Assembly (NCBI RefSeq): GCF_003576455.2
Contig: NZ_CP032869.1
Span: 6,510,001 to 6,574,000, forward strand
Reading direction: 5' to 3'
DNA length: 64,000 bases
DNA from: Mucilaginibacter celer
Lineage (GTDB): Bacteria; Bacteroidota; Bacteroidia; Sphingobacteriales; Sphingobacteriaceae
Part shown: piece after piece, positions 34,177-43,710 of the stretch
Layout of the letters: every line of letters starts with the position of its first letter
How positions within the stretch are numbered: position 1 is the stretch's first letter
The notes under the pieces: generated by a model
Told to the model about the DNA's origin: nothing
Seen by the model: only the letters and a program-made list of their open reading frames with translations
The model's database searches: none
Position numbers and translations under genes: made by a program

Positions 34177-35460
34177 ATGAGAAGCTTCTCATTGATTCTT
34201 AAACAATTCTCAAGGTCGGTTTTACTGATTGCAGGGTTTGCATTTGGAAGTTTATCCATCGCTAACGCGCAAACAGACGCGGCAAAAGGCGAGGCTATTT
34301 TCAAATCGAAATGTACTGCCTGTCACAAAATCGAAAGTCAATTAATTGGCCCGGCTTTAGGTCCGCAGATGACAGAGGAAACAGATGATAAATACCTTAT
34401 CAAATGGATCCAGAACAATCAGGCGCTAATTGCTGCAGGCAATCCTAAGGCTGTTGCTATCGTTAAAAAGTTTAACGGTGCGGGCATGACCGTATTTGCT
34501 GATCTGAGCGATGCAGACGTAAGTAATATCATCACTTATGTTCGTGATACCTGGAAGGCAGAAAAAGACAAGCCGGCAGGCGGCGATGCTAAAGCTGGCG
34601 CTACAGTTGAAAGCGGCCCAAGCGAAATGGTAGTTTTCGGTTTAATTGCCATTATTATCATTGCGTTCATCGTTATCCTGGTATTAAACAGGGTTGTAGG
34701 TTCGTTAGAGCGTGTATTGCTGAAAAACAAAGATCTTTTGGTTGAAGACGAGCTTGCTGCAGAAGCTGCCGGTGCAGCTGCTATCGACGCGAGAAAAGCG
34801 TTCATCACCAAAATTCTTAAAAACAAAAAACTGGTATTCTTTATATTGGTTAGCGGTACTATTGCTATGGGTAGCTGGGGCTGGGAAAGCTTGTGGAACA
34901 CCAACGTTCACACAGGTTATCAGCCGGTTCAGCCAATTAAATATTCGCACGAGCTGCATGCCGGTGTAATGAAAATTGATTGCCAGTATTGCCACTCTGG
35001 TGCATACAAATCAAAAAATGCTTCAATACCATCATTAAACGTATGTATGAACTGCCACAAGGTTGTTAAAACCGAGTCGGAAGAGATTCATAAAATTTAT
35101 GATGCTTTGGGTTACGATCCTAAAACTCAAAAGTATGACAGCACAATGGCTAAACCAATCCAGTGGGTACGGATCCACAACCTGCCTGATCTTGCTTACT
35201 TTAACCACTCTCAACACGTAAAAGTTGGCGGTATTAAATGCCAGCAGTGCCACGGTCCGGTACAAACCATGAAAGAGGTTTACCAATACTCTCCGCTTAC
35301 CATGAAATGGTGTATCCAGTGCCACAAACGTACCGAAGTTAACGGTAAAGGCAATGCTTACTATGACAGCATCCTGGCTGCACACGATAAGATCAAGAAA
35401 GGTGAGAAAGTTACAGCCGCCGTGTTGGGTGGTATCGAGTGCGGTAAGTGTCACTATTAA
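34177..35460 (+). CDS. actA: Alternative complex III subunit A, hexaheme cytochrome c
   Basis: A 427-residue multiheme c subunit of quinol:cytochrome c oxidoreductase. After a signal peptide (ending SIANAQ) comes a mono-heme domain (CTACH at 46-50), then a membrane helix near 150-172, a second near 215-235, and a pentaheme domain with CQYCH 269, CMNCH 290, CQQCH 355, CIQCH 379 and CGKCH 422. Described ActA proteins carry five hemes; the N-terminal sixth suggests a fused cytochrome c domain that may pass electrons on. It is the first gene of actABCDEF. Confidence 0.92.
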   Translation: MRSFSLILKQFSRSVLLIAGFAFGSLSIANAQTDAAKGEAIFKSKCTACHKIESQLIGPALGPQMTEETDDKYLIKWIQNNQALIAAGNPKAVAIVKKFNGAGMTVFADLSDADVSNIITYVRDTWKAEKDKPAGGDAKAGATVESGPSEMVVFGLIAIIIIAFIVILVLNRVVGSLERVLLKNKDLLVEDELAAEAAGAAAIDARKAFITKILKNKKLVFFILVSGTIAMGSWGWESLWNTNVHTGYQPVQPIKYSHELHAGVMKIDCQYCHSGAYKSKNASIPSLNVCMNCHKVVKTESEEIHKIYDALGYDPKTQKYDSTMAKPIQWVRIHNLPDLAYFNHSQHVKVGGIKCQQCHGPVQTMKEVYQYSPLTMKWCIQCHKRTEVNGKGNAYYDSILAAHDKIKKGEKVTAAVLGGIECGKCHY

Positions 35461-35496
35461 TCAAAAGAATTTAGCATTACAGTTTATACAGCTTAA

Positions 35497-38400
35497 ATGG
35501 ACAGCAATAAAAAATACTGGAAAGGTTTAGAAGAACTAAACAGAACCCCAGAATTTGTTGAGAAAAATAAGAACGAATTTGCCGAGCCTATTCCTATCGA
35601 GGAAGTGCTTAGCGGATCTGGTTTATCTGCTAAAACCCCTCGCCGCGACTTTTTAAAGGCGCTTGGCTTTGGTGTTGGTGCGGTTACATTGGCGGCTTGT
35701 CAGAAAGTGCCGGTGCATAAATCTATCCCATACCTGATTAAACCTGAAGAGGTAACCCCGGGTGTGGCCAACTACTACTCTTCAAGCTACGAAGGTCAGG
35801 CTATCCTGGTTAAAACCCGCGAAGGCCGCCCTATTAAAGTTGAAGGTAACCCTAACGATCTGTTTTCAAAAGGTGGTTTAAGTGCGCAGGCGCAGGCTTC
35901 TGTACTTGACCTGTATGATGTAAACCGTTTGCAAAACCCTAAAATTAAAGGTGTTGAAGCAGGCTGGGAAGAAACAGATGCTTTTGTATTGAAAGAGCTT
36001 GCTGCTGTTGCAGCTTCGGGTAAAGGTATCCGTTTGGTTACTTCAACCGTACACAGCCCTTCAACTTTAGCTGTTATTGCCGAGTTTATCGCTAAATACC
36101 CTACTACAAAACATATCAATTATGATGCGGTATCTTATACCGGTATCATCCAGGCTAATCAAAACAGTTTTGGTAAAGCAGTATTGCCGCACTACAACTT
36201 TGATAAAGCTGATGTAATTGTAAGCTTTGGTGCTGATTTCCTGGGTACCTGGATCTCGGGCGAAGAATTTACCCGCCAGTACGTATCAAACCGTAACAGC
36301 AAATCGCTGGCAGCTAAAAAAATGTCGCGCCACATTCAGTTTGAAACTGGTATGAGCTTAACCGGTACCAATGCCGATGCCCGTATCACTACCAAGCCAT
36401 CAGAAATGGGTGCCGCGTTAATTAACTTATACAACGCTATTGCGGGTACTACTTTGCCGGGTTCGAAAGCAACCGGCAGCAAAAAAGTTGATACCGCTAT
36501 TATGCTGGCAGCTAAAGAACTGGTTGCAGCTAAAGGTAAAGCCTTGGTTGTTTCAGGTTCAAACGATGTTGCTACACAGGTATTGGTTAACGCTATCAAC
36601 TCATTATTAGGCAGCTACGGTACTACTATCGACTTAGATAACCCATCAAAACAATACGCTGGTAACGACGCCACTTTTGTTGAGTTTGTAAATGAATTAA
36701 ATCGCGGTGACGTAGGCGCAGTATTGTTCCTGAACGTTAACCCGGCTTACGATTACTATAAAGGTGCCGAGTTTACAGCAGCCTTGAAGAAAGCACGTTT
36801 AAGCGTATCATTTGCTGATCATGCTGATGAAACCGCTTTACTTTCAACTGTTATTGCTCCAAACCACCACTACCTTGAGTCGTGGGGTGATGCTAACGCT
36901 GTTGAAGGTTACTACACTGTAGTACAGCCAACAATCAACCCTGTTTACAGCACCCGCCAGGCCGAGCATAGCTTATTGGTTTGGATGGAAAACCCTATAA
37001 AAGATTACTACACCTACGTTCGTAAAACCTGGGATTCGGGCTTGTTGGCAAAAGGCGGTTTAACCGGCCAAAAAGGTTGGGAAACCCTGTTGCAAACAGG
37101 TATGGTGATTGCCGCTCCCGTAGCTGCGTCAACTTATACCTTCAGCCTCGATCTTGCCGGCGTAGCACAAAAAATATTAACTCAAAGCAAAGCTGTTACC
37201 GCCGATGGCGACAAATTTGAACTGAGTCTTTACGTAAGCCAGGCCATTGGCGATGGTAAACGTGCCAACAACCCATGGTTACAGGAGTTGCCTGATCCGG
37301 TATCTAAAGTTACCTGGGATAACTTCGCGGCCATGTCAATTTCTGATATGAAGAAATTGAAACTGGAAGAAGGTGATGTGATCAAAATTGATGCAAACGG
37401 TTACTCTGTTGAATTGCCGGTATTGGCTCAACCTGGTCAAACTCAAGGTACTTTATCAGTAGCTTTAGGTTACGGCCGTACAAATGCTGGTCCGGTTGGT
37501 AACAACGTTGGTAAAAACGCTTATCCATTCTTCAGCTTAAGCAATGGTACTTTCCAAACTGCAGCTGTAGCTTCATTCAAATCTGCCGGTTACAAATCGC
37601 CGTTGGCGCAAACACAAACCCACCACTCGTACGAGGGCAGGAGCGTAATTCGCGAGGCTACTTTTGTTGAATACAAAAAGAACCCTGCTACCGGTAGCGG
37701 TAACGAGCATGGCCGTAAAGATTACAATGCGGAATCACTTTGGGATAATCATGATCGCCCTGTTTATGACTGGGTTATGGCTATCGACCTTAACGCCTGT
37801 ACCGGTTGCGGTGCCTGCGTGGTAGCCTGTAACGCCGAAAACAACATCCCGGTTGTAGGTAAAGAAGAGGTTGCCCGTCGCCGTGAAATGCACTGGATCC
37901 GTATCGACCGTTACTATGCTTACAACGATCACGGTGATGCAGAAGAAGCAGTATCTAAAGAAAAAGAGATCGAGAAGCTTGATAACTTTGATAACGTATC
38001 GGTTGTTCACCAGCCAATGCTTTGCCAGCACTGTGACCACGCACCTTGCGAAACTGTGTGCCCGGTATTAGCTACCGTTCACTCGTCGGAAGGTTTGAAT
38101 CACATGGCTTACAACCGTTGCGTAGGTACACGTTACTGTGCTAACAACTGTCCGTTCAAAGTACGCCGCTTTAACTGGTTCAACTACTGGAACGACGCCC
38201 GTTTCGATAACTACCTGCAAGGCGAGCATACACAATTAGTATTGAACCCAGACGTAGTTACACGTTTCCGTGGTGTTATGGAAAAATGCTCAATGTGTAT
38301 CCAACGTATCCAGGCTGGTAAACTGAAAGCTAAAATTGAAAAACGTCCATTGAAAGATGGCGAGATCAAAATGGCTTGTCAGCAAACTTGTTCGGCCAAC

Positions 38401-38559
38401 GCTATCGTGTTCGGTAACAGGAACGATCCTAACTCGGAAGTTTCAAAAGCACTTGCAAGCGAAAGAACTTACTACGTGCTTGAAGAATTGAACGTACAAC
38501 CAGGTATCGGTTACCAAACCAAAATCAGGAATATAGTAGAAACTGAAGCTCAGGCATAA
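35497..38559 (+). CDS. actB: Alternative complex III subunit B, molybdopterin-like/iron-sulfur fusion
   Basis: A 1020-residue periplasmic subunit exported by the Tat route: TPRRDFLKALGFGVGAVTLAAC carries the RR motif at 49-50, and an adjacent Cys at about 68 may be lipidated. Residues about 80-740 are the molybdopterin-oxidoreductase fold, which binds no molybdenum in this complex. The C-terminal part (about 760-1000) is a ferredoxin module with CTGCGACVVAC (from 768), CQHCDHAPCETVCPV, CVGTRYCANNCPF and CSMCIQRI...CQQTC, fitting four Fe-S clusters. It passes electrons between the membrane quinol sites and ActA/ActE. It lies 36 bp after actA. Confidence 0.95.
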   Translation: MDSNKKYWKGLEELNRTPEFVEKNKNEFAEPIPIEEVLSGSGLSAKTPRRDFLKALGFGVGAVTLAACQKVPVHKSIPYLIKPEEVTPGVANYYSSSYEGQAILVKTREGRPIKVEGNPNDLFSKGGLSAQAQASVLDLYDVNRLQNPKIKGVEAGWEETDAFVLKELAAVAASGKGIRLVTSTVHSPSTLAVIAEFIAKYPTTKHINYDAVSYTGIIQANQNSFGKAVLPHYNFDKADVIVSFGADFLGTWISGEEFTRQYVSNRNSKSLAAKKMSRHIQFETGMSLTGTNADARITTKPSEMGAALINLYNAIAGTTLPGSKATGSKKVDTAIMLAAKELVAAKGKALVVSGSNDVATQVLVNAINSLLGSYGTTIDLDNPSKQYAGNDATFVEFVNELNRGDVGAVLFLNVNPAYDYYKGAEFTAALKKARLSVSFADHADETALLSTVIAPNHHYLESWGDANAVEGYYTVVQPTINPVYSTRQAEHSLLVWMENPIKDYYTYVRKTWDSGLLAKGGLTGQKGWETLLQTGMVIAAPVAASTYTFSLDLAGVAQKILTQSKAVTADGDKFELSLYVSQAIGDGKRANNPWLQELPDPVSKVTWDNFAAMSISDMKKLKLEEGDVIKIDANGYSVELPVLAQPGQTQGTLSVALGYGRTNAGPVGNNVGKNAYPFFSLSNGTFQTAAVASFKSAGYKSPLAQTQTHHSYEGRSVIREATFVEYKKNPATGSGNEHGRKDYNAESLWDNHDRPVYDWVMAIDLNACTGCGACVVACNAENNIPVVGKEEVARRREMHWIRIDRYYAYNDHGDAEEAVSKEKEIEKLDNFDNVSVVHQPMLCQHCDHAPCETVCPVLATVHSSEGLNHMAYNRCVGTRYCANNCPFKVRRFNWFNYWNDARFDNYLQGEHTQLVLNPDVVTRFRGVMEKCSMCIQRIQAGKLKAKIEKRPLKDGEIKMACQQTCSANAIVFGNRNDPNSEVSKALASERTYYVLEELNVQPGIGYQTKIRNIVETEAQA

Positions 38560-38584
38560 ATTTTATATACAGAGATTAAGATAT

Positions 38585-40057
38585 ATGGCATCTCATAGTG
38601 AATCAATAATAAGGGAACCGTTAATTACGGGTAAGGACATCACGTATGCACAAATTACGAATGATGTATTACGCCCTGTAGAAAATATGCCGGGAAAAGC
38701 CTGGTGGATCGGTTTTAGCGTAGCCTCGCTTGGCGCCATGCTTTGGGTTTTCGCTATCAGCTGGACCTTCTGGTTCGGTTTGGGCGAATGGGGCCTGAAC
38801 AAAACAGTAGGCTGGGCATGGGATATCACCGGTTTCGTATGGTGGGTAGGTATCGGTCACGCCGGCACACTTATCTCGGCCGTATTGTTACTGTTCCGTC
38901 AAAACTGGCGTAACTCCATCAACCGCTCTGCTGAGGCGATGACAATTTTTGCGGTAATTTGCGCGGCAACTTATATCGCTGCTCACATGGGTCGCCCATG
39001 GATGGCAGTATATTCATTGCCGCTTCCAAACCAGTATGGCTCATTATGGGTAAACTGGAACTCACCGCTTATCTGGGACGTATTTGCGATCTCAACATAC
39101 TTTTCGGTTTCATTGGTGTTCTGGTACACAGGTTTATTGCCTGATATCGCTACCATCCGCGACCGTGCAGAAGGTATCCGCCGCAAAATCTATTCAGTAC
39201 TTTCATTCGGCTGGACAGGTTCGGTAAAAACCTGGCAACGTTTTGAAACCGTATCGCTTATCCTTGCGGGTGTTTCAACACCACTGGTACTTTCGGTACA
39301 CACCATCGTATCAATGGACTTTGCAACATCACTGGAACCAGGATGGCACACAACCATCTTCCCTCCATACTTCGTTGCGGGTGCTATCTTTTCAGGTTTC
39401 GCCATGGTGCAAACCCTGTTGCTTATAGCACGTAAAGTATTAGGTTTGGAAAACTACATCACCATGTTCCACATCGAATCGATGAACAAGATCATCATGT
39501 TAACCGGTTCGATAGTAGGTGTGGCTTACTTAACAGAGTTGTTCATCGCCTTCTACTCACAAAACGAATACGAGCAATACGCGTTTGCAAACCGTATCTC
39601 TGGTCCGTACTGGTGGGCATACTGGAGCATGATGACCTGTAACGTAATTACCCCTCAGCTGTTCTGGTTTAAAAAGATCCGTACCAACATTCCATTGTCA
39701 TGGGTGCTGTCAATCGTGGTAAACATCGGTATGTGGTTCGAGCGTTTTGTAATTATAGTAACCTCATTACACCGCGACTTTATCCCATCAAGCTGGGCGA
39801 TGTTCTATCCAACCTGGGTTGACGTAAGCGTGTTTATCGGTTCGATAGGTGTATTCTTTACCATGTTCCTGTTGTTCATCAGGGTATTACCTTCAGTGGC
39901 TATGGCCGAAGTTAAACTACTGCTGAAAAGCTCAAGCGAGCAAGCTAAGAAAAAGCTTATGGCTGAAGGCCATGTTGAACCGGCCGAGGCTGAATTCTAT
40001 ATCGCTTCATTGGAGAAATTTGATAGTGTTGACCAGTCTGAATACCTAAAAGCATAA
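38585..40057 (+). CDS. actC: Alternative complex III subunit C (NrfD-like membrane protein)
   Basis: A 490-residue integral membrane protein of the NrfD/PsrC family with about ten helices; the first is near residue 40 (WWIGFSVASLGAMLWVFAIS). It contains the menaquinol site facing the periplasm. Family markers are GFVWWVGIGHAGTLISAVLLLFRQNWR and AHMGRPWMAVYSLPLPNQYGSLWVNWNSPL. The C-terminal 50 residues are charged and cytosolic. It lies 25 bp after actB and 7 bp before actD. Confidence 0.95.
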   Translation: MASHSESIIREPLITGKDITYAQITNDVLRPVENMPGKAWWIGFSVASLGAMLWVFAISWTFWFGLGEWGLNKTVGWAWDITGFVWWVGIGHAGTLISAVLLLFRQNWRNSINRSAEAMTIFAVICAATYIAAHMGRPWMAVYSLPLPNQYGSLWVNWNSPLIWDVFAISTYFSVSLVFWYTGLLPDIATIRDRAEGIRRKIYSVLSFGWTGSVKTWQRFETVSLILAGVSTPLVLSVHTIVSMDFATSLEPGWHTTIFPPYFVAGAIFSGFAMVQTLLLIARKVLGLENYITMFHIESMNKIIMLTGSIVGVAYLTELFIAFYSQNEYEQYAFANRISGPYWWAYWSMMTCNVITPQLFWFKKIRTNIPLSWVLSIVVNIGMWFERFVIIVTSLHRDFIPSSWAMFYPTWVDVSVFIGSIGVFFTMFLLFIRVLPSVAMAEVKLLLKSSSEQAKKKLMAEGHVEPAEAEFYIASLEKFDSVDQSEYLKA

Positions 40058-40064
40058 TATTACA

Positions 40065-40601
40065 ATGAGTAGCACTAAATATATATTAGGCGTTTTTGAT
40101 GATCCCGATGAAATGATGCACGGGATTGATAAGCTGCAAAAAAACAGCGTACCAATTTATGACGTGTACACCCCAATGCCTATTCACGGTATTGAGGCTA
40201 AGCTGAATGTTAAGGATTCGCGTTTGGGCTATGCAGCATTTATGTTCGGCTGTTTAGGTGGTTCGATCATGTTTACCATGGTTTATTATATGTTGGTTCA
40301 TGACTGGCCTATGAACATCGGTGGTAAAAATGCTTTCGCCATCCCGGATTTTGTTCCTGTTACTTTCGAATGGACAATCCTGTGGACCTCGTTCGGTATG
40401 ACATTCACTTTCTTCTTCGCTACCCACCTTTTCCCGGGCCGTACGCCAAGGGTAATGGATTTGAGAGCAACAGATGATAAGTTTGTGATCGCTATCGATG
40501 CAAAAGGAAACATTCCACACGACGATATAACTAATTTACTAAAAGAGGCGGGTGCTACAGAAGTGAAGCACAATACCAGAAAATATGTTAGCTATGAATA
40601 A
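40065..40601 (+). CDS. actD: Alternative complex III subunit D (DUF3341)
   Basis: A 178-residue DUF3341 protein. The cytosolic N-terminus (KYILGVFDDPDEMMHGIDKLQ) has a ferredoxin-like alpha/beta look. Two membrane helices follow (about 55-75, GYAAFMFGCLGGSIMFTMVYYMLV, and about 103-126, WTILWTSFGMTFTFFFATHLFPG), then a short C-terminal domain. In the complex it packs against ActC and has no cofactor. The end of the gene overlaps the likely actE start (40594) by 8 bp. Confidence 0.93.
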   Translation: MSSTKYILGVFDDPDEMMHGIDKLQKNSVPIYDVYTPMPIHGIEAKLNVKDSRLGYAAFMFGCLGGSIMFTMVYYMLVHDWPMNIGGKNAFAIPDFVPVTFEWTILWTSFGMTFTFFFATHLFPGRTPRVMDLRATDDKFVIAIDAKGNIPHDDITNLLKEAGATEVKHNTRKYVSYE

Positions 40602-41169
40602 AATTAAAATATTAGGAACTGTAGTTACCATTATCGCCGCCTCGATAGTTTTTACATCGTGCAAAGATAAAAGGAGCACCGGTTGGGAGTATGCACCTAA
40701 TATGTACGAGCATTTGGCATACGATCCGGATCAAAAAAATCCAAACTTTAAAGACGGTAAAACTGCACAATTGCCACCGGCAGGTACCACCCCGGTGGGC
40801 TTTACACGCTTTGATTACCCTAACACAAAAGAAGGGTATGAACTGGCAAGTGTTGAGGTTAAAACCGTAATTGCCCAAACACAGGCAAACTACGCCGATG
40901 GTAAGGTTTTATTCGAGCATTTTTGCTCTCCGTGTCATGGTGTTAACGGCCAGGGCGATGGTGAAGTAACCAAACATGGTTATCCGCCGCCGCCATCATA
41001 TTCAAAAGGCCAGTCATCACGCGGTGGCAACATGAAGGATCTTACCGACGGTAAAATTTATCATACTATTACTTACGGCGTAAACGCAATGGGTTCATAC
41101 GCGTCACAGCTGTCACCCGAAGAGCGTTGGAAAGTGATCATGTATGTTCACCATTTACAAACCTTATAA
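40594..41169 (+). CDS. actE: Alternative complex III subunit E, monoheme cytochrome c lipoprotein
   Basis: A 191-residue lipoprotein cytochrome. From the ATG at 40594, MNKIKILGTVVTIIAASIVFTSC is a lipoprotein signal (lipid Cys at residue 23). A single heme motif CSPCH sits in ADGKVLFEHFCSPCHGVNGQGDG, and the Met ligand is probably in NAMGSYASQLSPEERW. It is the periplasmic c-type subunit that can hand electrons to the oxidase. An earlier Met (40585) is in frame, but the later one gives a better signal peptide. Confidence 0.93.
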   Translation: MNKIKILGTVVTIIAASIVFTSCKDKRSTGWEYAPNMYEHLAYDPDQKNPNFKDGKTAQLPPAGTTPVGFTRFDYPNTKEGYELASVEVKTVIAQTQANYADGKVLFEHFCSPCHGVNGQGDGEVTKHGYPPPPSYSKGQSSRGGNMKDLTDGKIYHTITYGVNAMGSYASQLSPEERWKVIMYVHHLQTL

Positions 41170-41184
41170 AAGATATAGAGATTA

Positions 41185-42453
41185 ATGAAGACTCATAATA
41201 ATTTTGAAAGGCAATACGAGTTTGTCGGCAAAGCCAAAACATTGAGTTTAGCAGGCATTGTAGTAGGTTTGGTTGCAATTGCCGCCGGTTTTGCTTTAGG
41301 CTATACCGAGCGTACATTCGCAAACTTACTGATCATGAGCTACTACTTTGCAGCGGTTTGTATGTGCGGCATTTTCTTTTGCGCAGTGCAGTACGCAGCG
41401 CAGGCTGGTTGGTCGGCCTCAATGATCAGGATTCCACAAGCTTTCGGAAGAGTACTTTTGATAGCTGCAGTAATTTTAGTCATTGTAGTTTTTGCAGGTC
41501 TGTCAATAACCCACCACGTCACCAATGAAGAGGGTAAGGACGTTGTTGCTCCTTATCTTTACAAGATCTGGGGTGCAGTTGGGGTTACCGATCCGCATAG
41601 CGAAAATTATAATGCGGTTATAGCAGGTAAATCAGGTTACATGAACAAATGGTTTTTCCTTATTCGTTTGGTTGTGTTCCTTGGTTCTTATATCACTTTC
41701 GGCCGGTTATTGGCTAAATATTCAGAAATGGAAGATGATTTGGGTGGCATGTTCTACTACAAAAAGAGCTTTAACATGTCATGCCTTTTCCTGGTGATCT
41801 TTGGCTTTACAACACCTATCTACGCTTTCGATACCATCATGTCGTTAGAGGCCGAATGGTTTTCAACCATGTTTGGTTGGTATAATTTCGCGGCTATGTG
41901 GGTAAGCGGTTTATCTGTTATCACCTTAACGCTGATCAGGTTAAAGAAAATAGGTTATTTTGATTGGGTAACTGAAGATCATATCCACAGCTTAACCAAA
42001 TTTATTTTCGGTTTCTCTATCTTCTGGACTTATGTATGGTTCGCTCAGTTCTTGCTGATTTACTACGCAAACTTACCTGAAGAAACTGTTTACTTCTTTA
42101 AACGCTGGGAGCCTGAATTTAAACCATGGTTCTGGATTAATATCGTTGTGAATTTCCTTACACCGTTATTGGTACTGATGTCCCGCGATGCAAAACGTGT
42201 GTATAGCACAGTACAAATTATGTGTATCATCCTGATCATCGGTCACTGGCTTGATTACTTCATGATGGTTATGCCTGGTACTACCGGCCCAACCGAAGCA
42301 TGGTGGCATGAAATAGGTCCGATTGAAATTGGTACTTTAATAGGTTTTGCAGGTTTATTCACTTTCCTGGCGATGACTGCTTTAAGCAAATTCAAATCGC
42401 TGGTACCTAAAAAGCACCCGTTCCTGCAGGAAAGCTTACACCTACACATATAA
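41185..42453 (+). CDS. actF: Alternative complex III subunit F (membrane)
   Basis: A 422-residue NrfD-like membrane subunit with about ten helices, paralogous to ActC. Visible segments are TLSLAGIVVGLVAIAAGFALGY, GKSGYMNKWFFLIRLVVFLGSY, and YAFDTIMSLEAEWFSTMFGWYNFAAMWVSGLS. In known structures ActF carries no heme but lines a possible proton path. It ends the act genes; a promoter match for coxB overlaps the 49-bp gap downstream. Confidence 0.93.
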   Translation: MKTHNNFERQYEFVGKAKTLSLAGIVVGLVAIAAGFALGYTERTFANLLIMSYYFAAVCMCGIFFCAVQYAAQAGWSASMIRIPQAFGRVLLIAAVILVIVVFAGLSITHHVTNEEGKDVVAPYLYKIWGAVGVTDPHSENYNAVIAGKSGYMNKWFFLIRLVVFLGSYITFGRLLAKYSEMEDDLGGMFYYKKSFNMSCLFLVIFGFTTPIYAFDTIMSLEAEWFSTMFGWYNFAAMWVSGLSVITLTLIRLKKIGYFDWVTEDHIHSLTKFIFGFSIFWTYVWFAQFLLIYYANLPEETVYFFKRWEPEFKPWFWINIVVNFLTPLLVLMSRDAKRVYSTVQIMCIILIIGHWLDYFMMVMPGTTGPTEAWWHEIGPIEIGTLIGFAGLFTFLAMTALSKFKSLVPKKHPFLQESLHLHI

Positions 42454-42460
42454 TAATTAT

Positions 42461-42468
42461 TACATTTG
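42461..42468 (+). promoter_or_regulatory. Possible internal promoter before coxB
   Basis: TACATTTG matches TAnnTTTG 35 bp before the coxB ATG (42503). There is no clear -33 element, so the oxidase genes may be both read through and separately started. Confidence 0.35.
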
Positions 42469-42502
42469 CACCAAAATACAGAATACCAAACAGCTTACTA
42501 AA

Positions 42503-43690
42503 ATGGGATTCAGAAAACTAATAAATTCTAAAAAATTACTATCGTTCTTCGCAGCGTTTATGCTTTTGGGCACAAACCTGCTGATGGCGCAAACCGAAGC
42601 CGGCGGTGCAGCCGCAGGCCAGGCCGAGGCTCCTAAGGTTGACTGGACAGGTGTTGCCTACTACGTACTTATATTTTTCCTGATCTGTTTAGGTGTTGCC
42701 ATTGTTGGCAAAATCCTGAAAGTGTATGATCTTACGCTGAAAATGCAGGGTAAAAAAGGATTGAACTGGAATACCGTAATGGCAACCATTTGTATTGTAT
42801 TCCTTGTGGCTGGTCTTTACGGCGCTTACTGGTCGTTTACAGAGCAGGGCAGCATGACTTTGCCGGAAGCAGCTTCGGAACACGGTGTTAAAATTGACGA
42901 GATGTTTACCGTCACTACAATTTTAACGATGATAGTGTTTTTTATCACCCAGATTTTGCTGTTTACATTCCTGTTCAGGTACCGTCATTCAGATAAACGC
43001 CGCGCGCACTTCCTGCCACATAACAATACTATTGAGAAAGTTTGGACTATTATTCCGGCTATAGTGTTAACTATCCTGGTTGTATTCGGCTTTTTTACAT
43101 GGCAAAAAATCATGAACAGCGAGAATCTTAAGGAAGATATCAACATCGATGTAACCGGTCACCAGTTTGCCTGGGAATTGCGTTACCCTGGTAAAGATGG
43201 TGTATTAGGCCCTAAAGATTATACGTTGGTAACCGGCACCAATAACTTAGGTGTTAACTTTAAAAAGAAAGCCAGCTTTGACGATTTAAGGGTTGATACC
43301 ATGTACATCCCTGTTAATAAATCTATCCGCTTAAACATTTTGGCTCAGGATGTGATCCATAGTGTTTACATGCCATATTTCAGGGTACAGTTGAATGCGG
43401 TTCCGGGTTTACCTACCTTCTTTAAATTTGTGCCTACTATTACTACTGCGCAAATGCGTTCTAAACTGGACGATCCTAAATTTGAATATACCCTTTATTG
43501 CAACAAAATATGCGGTGGAAGCCATTACAACATGCAAAAAGTTGTGCGTGTGGTTACCGAAGCCGAATATCAAACATGGTTGTCAAGGCAAAAACCTTAC
43601 CTCAACGATGCTTTAAGGAAAGAATTGCATTTTGCGTCGGCTAACGAGCAAAGCAATGGTTCAACAAATAGGTTAGCGTTAAATAATTAA
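42503..43690 (+). CDS. coxB: Cytochrome c oxidase subunit II
   Basis: A 395-residue subunit II, longer than the usual 220-300. The N-terminus has a signal peptide (ending LLMAQ) followed by two extra hydrophobic segments (about 46-66 and 88-110), then the two standard subunit II helices (about 133-155 and 176-198). The CuA domain has the His in AQDVIHSVYMPYFRVQ and the ligand cluster YCNKICGGSHYNMQ (C, C, H, M in order). It accepts electrons from cytochrome c and passes them to heme a. It is followed by coxA 20 bp later. Confidence 0.95.
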   Translation: MGFRKLINSKKLLSFFAAFMLLGTNLLMAQTEAGGAAAGQAEAPKVDWTGVAYYVLIFFLICLGVAIVGKILKVYDLTLKMQGKKGLNWNTVMATICIVFLVAGLYGAYWSFTEQGSMTLPEAASEHGVKIDEMFTVTTILTMIVFFITQILLFTFLFRYRHSDKRRAHFLPHNNTIEKVWTIIPAIVLTILVVFGFFTWQKIMNSENLKEDINIDVTGHQFAWELRYPGKDGVLGPKDYTLVTGTNNLGVNFKKKASFDDLRVDTMYIPVNKSIRLNILAQDVIHSVYMPYFRVQLNAVPGLPTFFKFVPTITTAQMRSKLDDPKFEYTLYCNKICGGSHYNMQKVVRVVTEAEYQTWLSRQKPYLNDALRKELHFASANEQSNGSTNRLALNN

Positions 43691-43710
43691 TTAAGATAAG
43701 AAAGAGAGAT

